The position numbers and the translations under genes were made by a program. The notes below the pieces were generated by a model. That model had not been told where the DNA came from and did no database searches. It saw nothing but the letters and a program-made list of their open reading frames with translations. Positions 7,989 to 14,670 of a stretch of 64,000 bases of DNA are shown in pieces. Source of the DNA: ZC4RG30 sp046047615 (GTDB taxonomy: Bacteria > Pseudomonadota > Gammaproteobacteria > Steroidobacterales > Steroidobacteraceae); NCBI GenBank assembly GCA_046047615.1, contig JBJOHO010000021.1:35364-99363 (forward strand), in the 5' to 3' direction. Numbering within the stretch: position 1 is the stretch's first letter; each line of letters opens with the position of its first letter.

Positions 7989-8506
7989 TGCCGGCCAGGC
8001 CAGCAGCCACCCGACCGGCGCCGCGCCTGCGCCGCGCCTATTTCGAGTGCCGCTGGGGCCAGTTGCATGTCCACAACGCGATCCCGGCCGGCGGTGGTTT
8101 CGATGAGGCCACCCCACTGTTGTGCCTGCACGATGCGGGGGCCACGGGTCGTGCCTTTGCCGCGCTGCTGCCTGTGCTGGGACTGGACCGATCCGTCTAC
8201 GCGCCCGACCTGCCGGGTCACGGCGAATCTGACGCGCCCGCCACGGCCCCGGCGGCCGTTGACGCCGCAGCCGCAGCCGTCCTCGATTTCCTGGACGGCA
8301 TGCGCCTGCGCCAGCTCGATCTGTTCGCTGCCGGCGCGCGGGGCGCGGCGGTGGCCGCCCTCCTCGCGCGGGATCGACCCCGGGCCCTCCGGCGCATCGT
8401 GCTCCTCGGGGATCCGGCCTGGCCTGCCGGTTTGCCGGTCGCCGCGCGGCTCGACGGCGGACTCGGCGCCGAGGCATCCGCGGGACTGCTGCGGCTGTTA
8501 GGTTGA
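7988..8506 (+). CDS. Truncated alpha/beta-hydrolase-like protein lacking the nucleophile
   Basis: A 172-residue protein covering only the N-terminal half of an alpha/beta hydrolase. LLCLHDAGATGRAF resembles the oxyanion-hole strand and YAPDLPGHGESDAP is the classic family motif. Where G-x-S-x-G is expected the sequence is AAGARGA (Ala117), so the nucleophile is absent. The region that would carry the catalytic Asp and His is also missing. The ATG overlaps the ilvB stop (TGATG), implying translational coupling. It is either a decayed enzyme or a binding/structural derivative. The reading frame is intact and its composition matches its neighbours, so I call it a CDS rather than a pseudogene. 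Confidence 0.72.
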   Translation: MPARPAATRPAPRLRRAYFECRWGQLHVHNAIPAGGGFDEATPLLCLHDAGATGRAFAALLPVLGLDRSVYAPDLPGHGESDAPATAPAAVDAAAAAVLDFLDGMRLRQLDLFAAGARGAAVAALLARDRPRALRRIVLLGDPAWPAGLPVAARLDGGLGAEASAGLLRLLG

Positions 8507-8574
8507 GTTGCGCCCCGGTCGTCCAGCCCGCCGCGTACACTCGGAAACTCGCCCGCCTTTTCCGGAGCGCAGGG

Positions 8575-9963
8575 ATGTCGTCGCCCGTCCAGTTCAAAAT
8601 CGAAGAACGGATGCTGGACCTTGATAGCACGGTCGAGTTGCCCGTGATGGATCCGCGTCTTGCCAAGGCGGCGGCCACGGCGACGGACCACACCCAGATC
8701 ATGCCGCTGCCGGATTTCCCGGACCCGGTCCTCGACGAGACGGTCGAACTGCGGGTGCTGCCGGAATCCCTGCTGCTGGATCTCCCGGATGACGAAGAAC
8801 CGCTCCAGGCGCCTGTGGCGGCTCCGGCCCAGGTCGATGTGCCGCGGCCGGCAATGCCCACCGCACCGGCTACAGCGGCGACGGGGACCAGCAGCAGCGT
8901 GATCGCGCTCCTTGAGCGCAACCTCCATGAACTGGCCGAACGATTGGCGTCCCGCACCCAGCGTGTGACTGCGCTGGAGGCGGATCTGGCGCAGGTCCGC
9001 GAGGAGCTCGGGGGGCGCCTCGACAGCCTCCAGTCCGAATACCGCGCCCGCCAGAACGAGGATGCCCGCCGCCTTGCCGATGCTGCCGCACGCGAGGCGG
9101 CCCTCAAGGAGGAGCTCGCGCAGTCGCGCCGTGCTGCGCAGGAGCAACGCGAGGCACTCGAATCACGGATCGGCAGCCTTGCCCACACCCGCGCGGTCGC
9201 GGAACAGCAGCAGGCCCTGCTGGCGCGCGAGCTTGCCCAGCACCGGCATGCCGCGGAGCGGCATCTGGAGCAGTTGCGCCACCTCGAGGGCCGCCGGCAG
9301 CTGGGCCGTGCGGCATTCGACGACCAGGCCGCGATCATCGTCAGTTTGCAGGCCCAGCTGGCGGCGCAGGCGGCGCGTCATGAGGCGGCCAGTGCCAGTC
9401 TGGACGCCGAGCGGGCGGAGGTCGAGCGCCAGGTGGTCGCCGGCGCGCGTGCGATGGCGGAACTGGCGCGCGAGCGTACGGAATTGCTCGCCGAGGTTGC
9501 CGCCCTGCGCAGCCAGCTGGCCAGCCGCGACGAGCGGCTCGCGGCCATCGAGGCCCAGTCCGAGGCGGACGCGGCTGCGCTCGTGAACCTGCAGCGCAGC
9601 CTTGAGACGCTCGGAGTGACGGAAACCCTTGCGCCTGCGTCGCCGCCGGATGATCGTCCGCTGATTGCCGCCCAGCCGGTGTTCGTCTGGGAAGAGGACG
9701 GCCAGACACGCGAGCAGCTCCTCGGCGCCCGGACGACGCTGGGCCGCACCGACGACAACGACATCGTGCTCGACGCCACCTTCGCCAGCCGGCACCATGC
9801 CGTGGTCCTGCGCGAGGGTGGCCGGCTGCGCATCGAAGACCTCAACAGCACCAACGGCCTGCGGGTGAACGGCCACCGCGTCATGCACCAGTTGCTGCAC
9901 GACGGCGACGTCATCACCATTGGCAAGACGGTTTTCCGCTGCGTATACCGCATCGTCGAGTGA
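8575..9963 (+). CDS. Coiled-coil protein with C-terminal FHA domain
   Basis: A 462-residue protein. Residues about 1-90 are acidic and proline-rich and contain two similar Thr motifs (DSTVELPV and DETVELRVLP) plus TDHTQIMPLPD. Residues about 105-350 form a long Ala/Glu/Arg/Gln-rich coiled coil. Residues about 375-460 are an FHA phosphothreonine-binding domain with LGRTDDND, SRHHAVV and EDLNSTNGLRVNG, the expected G-R, S-x-x-H and N-G residues. The ATG at 8575 has GGAG 8 bases upstream; an open extension to 8503 would overlap the hydrolase gene. FHA proteins assemble phospho-dependent signalling or secretion complexes. No Ser/Thr kinase or secretion gene is adjacent, so the role is open. It abuts ilvA. 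Confidence 0.85.
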   Translation: MSSPVQFKIEERMLDLDSTVELPVMDPRLAKAAATATDHTQIMPLPDFPDPVLDETVELRVLPESLLLDLPDDEEPLQAPVAAPAQVDVPRPAMPTAPATAATGTSSSVIALLERNLHELAERLASRTQRVTALEADLAQVREELGGRLDSLQSEYRARQNEDARRLADAAAREAALKEELAQSRRAAQEQREALESRIGSLAHTRAVAEQQQALLARELAQHRHAAERHLEQLRHLEGRRQLGRAAFDDQAAIIVSLQAQLAAQAARHEAASASLDAERAEVERQVVAGARAMAELARERTELLAEVAALRSQLASRDERLAAIEAQSEADAAALVNLQRSLETLGVTETLAPASPPDDRPLIAAQPVFVWEEDGQTREQLLGARTTLGRTDDNDIVLDATFASRHHAVVLREGGRLRIEDLNSTNGLRVNGHRVMHQLLHDGDVITIGKTVFRCVYRIVE

Positions 9964-11490
9964 GTGTTCCCCTTGGTTGACGATTACATCGAGCGCATCC
10001 TCCGCGCGCGCGTCTATGACGTGGCCGTGCAGACCCCGCTGGAGCCGATGCGGCGGCTGGGACAGCGCCTGGGCTGTGAGGTCCTGCTCAAGCGCGAGGA
10101 CCTGCAACCGGTGCACTCCTTCAAGCTGCGGGGTGCCTACAACAAGATCGCCAACCTCGATCCGGCGACCGCGGCCCGCGGGGTGATCTGCGCTTCGGCA
10201 GGCAACCACGCCCAGGGCGTGGCGCTGGCGGCCAGCCGGCGGGGCATCCCTGCCGTCATCGTGATGCCGGTCACCACGCCGACGCTCAAGATCGAGGCCG
10301 TGCGCGCCTTGGGCGGCGAGGTGATCCTGCACGGGGACGTCTACGACGCCGCCTGCGACCACGCCATGCGCCTCGCGCAGGAGCGCGGCATGGTGTTCGT
10401 GCACCCCTTCGACGATCCGGATGTCATCGCCGGCCAGGGCACCATCGGCATGGAGATCCTGCGGCAGTCCCCGGGACCGCTCGATGCCGTGTTCGTCGCC
10501 ATCGGCGGTGGTGGCCTCGTCGCCGGTGTCGCGGCCTACATCAAGTACCTCTCGCCGTCCACGCGCGTCATCGGCGTCGAGCCCGAGGACTCGGCGTCGA
10601 TGTACGAGTCGCTGAAGGCCGGACACCGGGTCACGCTCGATCGCGTGGGCATCTTCGCCGAGGGCGTGGCCGTGAAGCGCGTGGGCGAGGAAACCTTCCG
10701 GCTCGCACGGCAGTACGTGGACGAGGTCTTGCTCGTCACCACCGACGAGATCTGCGCCGCCATCCAGGACACCTTCGAGGACACCCGCAGCGTGCCGGAG
10801 CCCGCGGGTGCCGCGGCGCTGGCGGGCCTCAAGAAGTACGCGGCGCGGGAAGCCTGCGCCGGGCAGCGCCTGGTCGCCATCAACTGCGGCGCCAACATGA
10901 ATTTCGACCGGCTGCGCTACATCGCCGAGCGCGCCGACCTCGGTGGCGGGCGCGAGGCGCTGTTCGCCGTGGAAATTCCGGAGGAGAAGGGCAGTTTCCT
11001 GCGGTTCTGCGGCGTGCTGGGCGCGCGCAGCATCACCGAGTTCAATTACCGGGTGCAGCCGGGGCGGCGGGCCCACATCTTCGTCGGCCTGCAACTTTCG
11101 CGCGGCGCCGAAGAGCGCAAGGCGACGCTGCAGACGCTGCAGGCGGCCGGCTATCCCGTGGTCGACATGACTGGCAACGAGATGGCCAAACTGCATGTGC
11201 GCTACATGATCGGCGGCCGGCCCGCCGAACTGCGTGATGAGCGCGTGATGCGCTTCGAGTTCCCGGAGCGCCCCGGCGCGCTGCTGCGCTTCCTCGAGGC
11301 CGTCGGCAGCCACTGGAACATCAGCCTGTTCCACTACCGCAACCATGGTTCGGATGTCGGCCGCGTGCTGGCCGGCATCCAGGTGCCGCCCGCCAGCCAG
11401 GACGACTTCCTGCGGCACCTTGCCGAACTCGACTACCCTTTCGTCGATGAAACCGCCAACCCGGCCTACGCGATGTTCCTGGGTGCCTGA
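9964..11490 (+). CDS. ilvA: Threonine ammonia-lyase, biosynthetic
   Basis: A PLP enzyme converting threonine to 2-oxobutyrate, which commits carbon to isoleucine. The 508 residues match E. coli IlvA (514). PLP Lys54 is in HSFKLRGAYN, the substrate loop is SAGNHAQGVALAA, and the phosphate-binding loop is AIGGGGLVAG. Residues about 330-508 form two ACT-like regulatory subdomains, consistent with isoleucine inhibition and valine activation. The start is GTG at 9964, immediately after the FHA gene's TGA; no clear Shine-Dalgarno is visible, so it is probably coupled. With ilvB and ilvN this makes a branched-chain amino-acid locus. Confidence 0.95.
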   Translation: MFPLVDDYIERILRARVYDVAVQTPLEPMRRLGQRLGCEVLLKREDLQPVHSFKLRGAYNKIANLDPATAARGVICASAGNHAQGVALAASRRGIPAVIVMPVTTPTLKIEAVRALGGEVILHGDVYDAACDHAMRLAQERGMVFVHPFDDPDVIAGQGTIGMEILRQSPGPLDAVFVAIGGGGLVAGVAAYIKYLSPSTRVIGVEPEDSASMYESLKAGHRVTLDRVGIFAEGVAVKRVGEETFRLARQYVDEVLLVTTDEICAAIQDTFEDTRSVPEPAGAAALAGLKKYAAREACAGQRLVAINCGANMNFDRLRYIAERADLGGGREALFAVEIPEEKGSFLRFCGVLGARSITEFNYRVQPGRRAHIFVGLQLSRGAEERKATLQTLQAAGYPVVDMTGNEMAKLHVRYMIGGRPAELRDERVMRFEFPERPGALLRFLEAVGSHWNISLFHYRNHGSDVGRVLAGIQVPPASQDDFLRHLAELDYPFVDETANPAYAMFLGA

Positions 11491-11499
11491 GGCAACAGC

Positions 11500-11763
11500 A
11501 TGATGTCCCTGCGACTGGTCTGGCGCTGGCTGCGCCGGCTGGTGGTGGCCGTGGCCGGTGGGCTGGTGCTGCTCGTGGGGCTGGCGATGATCGTGCTGCC
11601 AGGCCCGGCCTTTGTCGTCATCCCGCTGGGCCTCGGCATCCTGGCGCTCGAGTTCGAGCTGGCGCGGCGCTGGCTCAAGCGCGCACGCCAGCACGCCGAC
11701 GGCCTCAAGTCGCGGGTTTTGAAAAGAGGTAGTGGGAAACGATCCACTCCCGACCGCCCCTGA
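11500..11763 (+). CDS. PGPGW-type small transmembrane protein
   Basis: An 87-residue inner-membrane protein. An amphipathic basic N-terminus (RLVWRWLRRL) precedes two hydrophobic segments (about 13-30 and 33-50) with VLPGPAFVVIPLGLGILALEFE, the hallmark of the PGPGW family, then a basic tail. Function is unknown for the family. It begins 9 bases after ilvA, with a second ATG three bases on. Its last 59 bases overlap the 3' end of the opposite-strand methyltransferase gene (11705-11763), so the tail (LKRGSGKRSTPDRP) is encoded antisense to a conserved C-terminus. Confidence 0.75.
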   Translation: MMSLRLVWRWLRRLVVAVAGGLVLLVGLAMIVLPGPAFVVIPLGLGILALEFELARRWLKRARQHADGLKSRVLKRGSGKRSTPDRP

Positions 11764-12787
11764 AGCCCCAGAGCTCGGCACAGGCCATGAAGAACACACG
11801 CCAGTAGACCCACCAGCGCAGGGCCTGGTCGGCCCCGTAGGTGGCCTCGAACACCGGCATGAGCTCGGCGCGGTGCCGGTCCATGTTGGACAGCCAGGCT
11901 TCGGCGGTCAGCTGGTAATGCCGGCCATCCACGGCCCAGTGCTGCTGCAGGCGCAGGTCGTCCTGGAAGCAGTGCAGCAGGTGGTCGCTGGGCATGATGC
12001 CGCCGGTGAAGAAATACTTCGCCATCCAGTCGCTGTGGTCGCGGACCTCAAACGGGTAGGCGAACTCGCGGTGCGTGAAGATGTGCACGAACAGGGTCGC
12101 GCCCGGCGCCATCCAGCCGGCGATGCGCCGCAGCAGCAGCTCGTAGTTGCGCATGTGCTCGAACATCTCGACGGACACGACGCGGTCGAAGCGGGTGCCC
12201 GCCGGGAAATCCAGCGCGTTCATGTCGCAGGTGATGACTTCGAGGTTGCCCAGGCCACGGGCGGCGGCCTGCGCGTCGATGTACTGCTTCTGCGTACGCG
12301 AGTTGCTGACCACGGTGATCCGCGAGGCCGGGAAATGCGCGGCCATCCACAGCGACAGCGAGCCCCAGCCACAGCCGAGTTCGAGGATCCGGTCGCCATC
12401 CTGGAGACCGGCCCGTCCGGCCGTGAGGGCCAGCATGCGCGCCTCGGCCTCATCCAGCTGCCGGTAGGCCTCGCGCGCCGGCGGCGGCGCCGCCAGGTCG
12501 AACAGGCAGGAGGAGTACTTCATGTGCCGGCCCATCACCCGCTGGAAAAAGGCCGTGGGCAGCTCATAGTGCTGCTGGTTCGCTTCCGCGGTATGGATTG
12601 CCACCGGGCTGTGGCGCAGCTGGTCGATGAACCGCGACAGATGGGCCTGCCGCTCTTCCGGGCCACCGCGTTCCTCCTCGCGCAGGCGGTCGCGCAGCAG
12701 GCGGCGGATGCCGTGGCGGATCAGGACATCGGGCACCAGGCCGCGTGCCAGAAGCTGGAGGGAGAGGGGTTCACGAAGGGTGTCCAT
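11705..12787 (-). CDS. Cyclopropane-fatty-acyl-phospholipid synthase-family methyltransferase
   Basis: A 360-residue SAM-dependent methyltransferase. ANQQHYELPTAFFQRVMG and MKYSSCLF are typical of the CFA-synthase family. SAM motif I is LELGCGWGSLSLW, followed by VSVEMFEHMRNYELLL and VHIFTHREFAYPF. It lacks the N-terminal extension of full CFA synthase (about 380) and resembles the short group that includes coclaurine-N-methyltransferase-like proteins, so the substrate (lipid or small molecule) is uncertain. The ATG at 12787 precedes MDTLREPLSL. It is convergent with, and overlaps, the PGPGW gene and is divergent from the NlpC/P60 gene. Confidence 0.87.
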   Translation of the reverse strand: MDTLREPLSLQLLARGLVPDVLIRHGIRRLLRDRLREEERGGPEERQAHLSRFIDQLRHSPVAIHTAEANQQHYELPTAFFQRVMGRHMKYSSCLFDLAAPPPAREAYRQLDEAEARMLALTAGRAGLQDGDRILELGCGWGSLSLWMAAHFPASRITVVSNSRTQKQYIDAQAAARGLGNLEVITCDMNALDFPAGTRFDRVVSVEMFEHMRNYELLLRRIAGWMAPGATLFVHIFTHREFAYPFEVRDHSDWMAKYFFTGGIMPSDHLLHCFQDDLRLQQHWAVDGRHYQLTAEAWLSNMDRHRAELMPVFEATYGADQALRWWVYWRVFFMACAELWGFRGGREWIVSHYLFSKPAT

Positions 12788-12867
12788 GCATGCAGACTAG
12801 CGGTCCTCCGCTGGCCTGTCGCGGCGGGGTTGTATCCAATTGCATCGTGCCGCCTGGAACCGACGCC

Positions 12868-13359
12868 ATGAACCCGCGTCCCGCCCCGCGCCCGTCACTG
12901 CTGGCCTTGTGCATCGCCTGCGTGCTGGCCCTGCCGGCGCGTGCGCAGCAGGAGCCTGTGTCGCTGGCGCAGATGCTGCTCGATGTGGCTCGCGGGCAGC
13001 TGGGCCAGCCCTACCGGCGCGCCGGCAGCAGTCCGTCGGGATTCGACTGTTCCGGGCTCACGCGCTTCGTCCATGCCGCGGTGGGCATCGAGTTGCCACG
13101 CACCGCACAGCAGCAGCGGCAGGGCAGCCTGCCACTGGCCCGCGGCGAACTGCAGCCCGGGGACCTCGTGTTCTTCACCACCGGACGACACCTGGTGGTG
13201 AACCACGTCGGGATCTATCTGGGCGAAGGCAACTTCATCCACGCACCCCGCGTGGGCCAGCCGGTGCGGCTGGCCCATCTTGACGAGCCCTACTTCGAAC
13301 GGCGCTTCGCGGGCGGTGGCCGCTACTGGGACATCTCCGGCCGCGCGCCAACGCCCTGA
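12868..13359 (+). CDS. Secreted NlpC/P60 peptidoglycan endopeptidase
   Basis: A 163-residue protein: a Sec signal peptide (LLALCIACVLALPARAQ, cleavage near residue 27) followed by one NlpC/P60 domain. The catalytic Cys61 is in SGFDCSGLTRF and His113 is in VVNHVGIYLG; a polar third residue (H125, NFIHAP) follows. These papain-like enzymes cut gamma-D-Glu-DAP bonds in periplasmic peptidoglycan. No SH3 or LysM targeting domain is present. The ATG at 12868 gives a typical signal peptide; earlier in-frame codons overlap the divergent gene's promoter. The c-di-GMP riboswitch unit begins about 40 bases after its stop. Confidence 0.9.
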   Translation: MNPRPAPRPSLLALCIACVLALPARAQQEPVSLAQMLLDVARGQLGQPYRRAGSSPSGFDCSGLTRFVHAAVGIELPRTAQQQRQGSLPLARGELQPGDLVFFTTGRHLVVNHVGIYLGEGNFIHAPRVGQPVRLAHLDEPYFERRFAGGGRYWDISGRAPTP

Positions 13360-13399
13360 CGCCTTCGCGGGACGCGCCGCACACTTTCCTGCATCCGTG

Positions 13400-13428
13400 T
13401 TGACGCCGCGGCGCGGCGTGTCAGGCTT
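13400..13428 (+). promoter_or_regulatory. Possible sigma-70 promoter for the riboswitch transcript
   Basis: TTGACG at 13400-13405 is followed, after 17 bases, by AGGCTT (13423-13428), a weak -10. A start around 13433-13436 would coincide with the 5' strand of the riboswitch P1 stem, which lends some support. The -35 is good, the -10 poor. Confidence 0.4.
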
Positions 13429-13431
13429 TCC

Positions 13432-13526
13432 CCCGTGATCCAGGGCAAACCCGTCGGAAGGCGGGGACGCAAAGCCACCGGTCCGACGGAGCCTGGTCTC
13501 CGGGATAGCGGGGTTGCCACCACGGA
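13432..13526 (+). ncRNA. Cyclic-di-GMP-I riboswitch (GEMM-I)
   Basis: The sequence aligns closely with the class I c-di-GMP aptamer. CAGGGCAAACC begins the core. A CCCGTC/GGCGGG hairpin is capped by the GNRA loop GGAA. GGGACGCAAAGCC and the receptor GATAGCGGGGTTGCC follow. P1 closes as CCGTG (13433-13437) with CACGG (13521-13525). The aptamer ends 8 bases before the ATG of the next gene. The Shine-Dalgarno GGAGA (13524-13528) overlaps the 3' strand of P1, which suggests that ligand binding masks the ribosome binding site (inference: a translational off-switch). No terminator is visible. Confidence 0.95.
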
Positions 13527-13533
13527 GACCGCC

Positions 13534-14352
13534 ATGCACACCGTGCCGCTCGGGCCAGGCCCGACGCTGTTTGTCATCAACCTCGCGGCCTCCGCGACCC
13601 CGGTGACGCTCAGCCAGCCGCAAGATCCGGCCTTGCGCCGCTATACGTTCTTCGTGTCGCGCCGCCGCGAGGACGGGCGGGAACGCTTCCGCCTCCATAT
13701 GGGGTATTTCCACGACCCCGCGCACGCGGAAGACCTGTTGCCGACCATCCGCGACATCTATCCCACGGCCTGGGTAGGACCCGCGCCGGTCGGTGGGCGG
13801 GCGCCGCGCCCGGGTGCCCGCGGCGAAGACCCTGGCGCCTTGCTGGACGAGCTGCGGGACCTCAAGGACCTGCTGGCACGCCTTGGCGACCCCACCGAGG
13901 GGCTTCCGGAAAGCCCTGCGGAGCCCGCCCGCACGCTGGGGGAGCGGGAAGTGCTGCGGTTGCTCGACGACACCGCACCGACGCTGCCCGCGCCGCTGCC
14001 GCTGCCGCTGCCGCAGACGCGGGAATTGCCGGAGTCCGGTGTGGCGGACCTGGCCCTGACCCGGATGCCGCCCTCCGGGCCCCGGCACATTGCGCGCCGC
14101 GCCCATGCCGGCGCACCGCAACTGGATCCAGGCCGCGTCGCCCCGCAGGGACGGTTGCTGCAGACCTTGGGGGCCGGCGATCTGTCACTCGACGACTCGC
14201 GCGATCCGCGCGGGCTGGCCGGCCTGCAGCCGCGACGCCCTGAGGCCGGCCCGGAGGCGGGGGATCCGGCGGATACCACAACTCCGGCAGCGCGCTTCGG
14301 ACGCCTGCTCGGCGCCCTGTCGGCGCGTCTCGGGACACGGCGCTCGGCCTGA
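13534..14352 (+). CDS. Riboswitch-controlled protein with SPOR-like N-terminal domain
   Basis: A 272-residue protein of unknown function. Residues about 10-90 (FVINLAAS, RRYTFFVSRRREDGRERFRLHMGYF, DLLPTIRDIYPTAW) look like a SPOR-type alternating beta/alpha unit. The remainder is proline/alanine/arginine-rich and probably disordered, with a leucine-rich stretch (ALLDELRDLKDLLARLG) and LPAPLPLPLPQ. No signal peptide or transmembrane helix is evident. The ATG at 13534 follows GGAGA by 5 bases and lies directly after the c-di-GMP aptamer, so it is expected to respond to the motile/sessile switch. SPOR domains bind denuded peptidoglycan, and the NlpC/P60 gene just upstream may be functionally related. 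The domain call is tentative. Confidence 0.8.
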   Translation: MHTVPLGPGPTLFVINLAASATPVTLSQPQDPALRRYTFFVSRRREDGRERFRLHMGYFHDPAHAEDLLPTIRDIYPTAWVGPAPVGGRAPRPGARGEDPGALLDELRDLKDLLARLGDPTEGLPESPAEPARTLGEREVLRLLDDTAPTLPAPLPLPLPQTRELPESGVADLALTRMPPSGPRHIARRAHAGAPQLDPGRVAPQGRLLQTLGAGDLSLDDSRDPRGLAGLQPRRPEAGPEAGDPADTTTPAARFGRLLGALSARLGTRRSA

Positions 14353-14364
14353 CAGGCCGCGACG

Positions 14365-14670
14365 TCAACCTTTGCCGAACAGCCGTTCGAGCTCGGCGAG
14401 GGCGCGTGCCGCAGCGTCCTCGCCCGCGCTGCCCTGGAAGGCGCCGGCCACCGGCTGGTAGTGATCGCAGAAGTTGGCGCGATCCTTCTGCCGCACTTCG
14501 TCGATGCCATCCACGCGGCATTGCTGCACGGCGCGCGGGTCGTGGTGCCGGCACAACCGGCAGCAGTGCAGGTCCGCACCGCAGGCCCGGCAGGACTCGC
14601 TGCGGCCGAACGGCAGGCCCAGTGCGGCCAGCGACGCCCCGCATTTCCAGCAGGCGATGTCATGCGCCAC
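14365..14670 (-). CDS. Small multi-cysteine (zinc-ribbon-like) protein
   Basis: A 101-residue protein with CWKCGASL, CRACGADLHCCRLCRHHDP and later NFCDHYQP: paired cysteines in C-x2-C spacing consistent with a zinc ribbon, followed by a conserved CR-DKxRANFCD-type segment and a helical tail ending LAELERLFGKG. I recall this as a conserved uncharacterised family in proteobacteria. The start is GTG at 14670 with GGAG 8 bases upstream; the ORF's first 11 bases overlap the end of the long uvrA gene, so it is coupled to it. Whether it assists the UvrA-like protein is unknown. Confidence 0.8.
   Translation of the reverse strand: MAHDIACWKCGASLAALGLPFGRSESCRACGADLHCCRLCRHHDPRAVQQCRVDGIDEVRQKDRANFCDHYQPVAGAFQGSAGEDAAARALAELERLFGKG

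Noticed and set aside
8527..8541. TACACT upstream of the FHA gene as a separate promoter
   Set aside because: No -35 hexamer at acceptable spacing; the gene is more simply read through from ilvB.
5547..9338. A very long open frame on the minus strand through ilvN and antisense to ilvB and the FHA gene
   Set aside because: Only its last 167 codons encode IlvN; the rest is repetitive Ser/Arg/Ala sequence, the expected antisense image of high-GC genes with clear functions on the plus strand.
9163..11799. An 878-codon minus-strand open frame antisense to ilvA and the FHA gene
   Set aside because: No recognisable domain, and it is fully explained as the complement of ilvA, whose catalytic motifs are intact.
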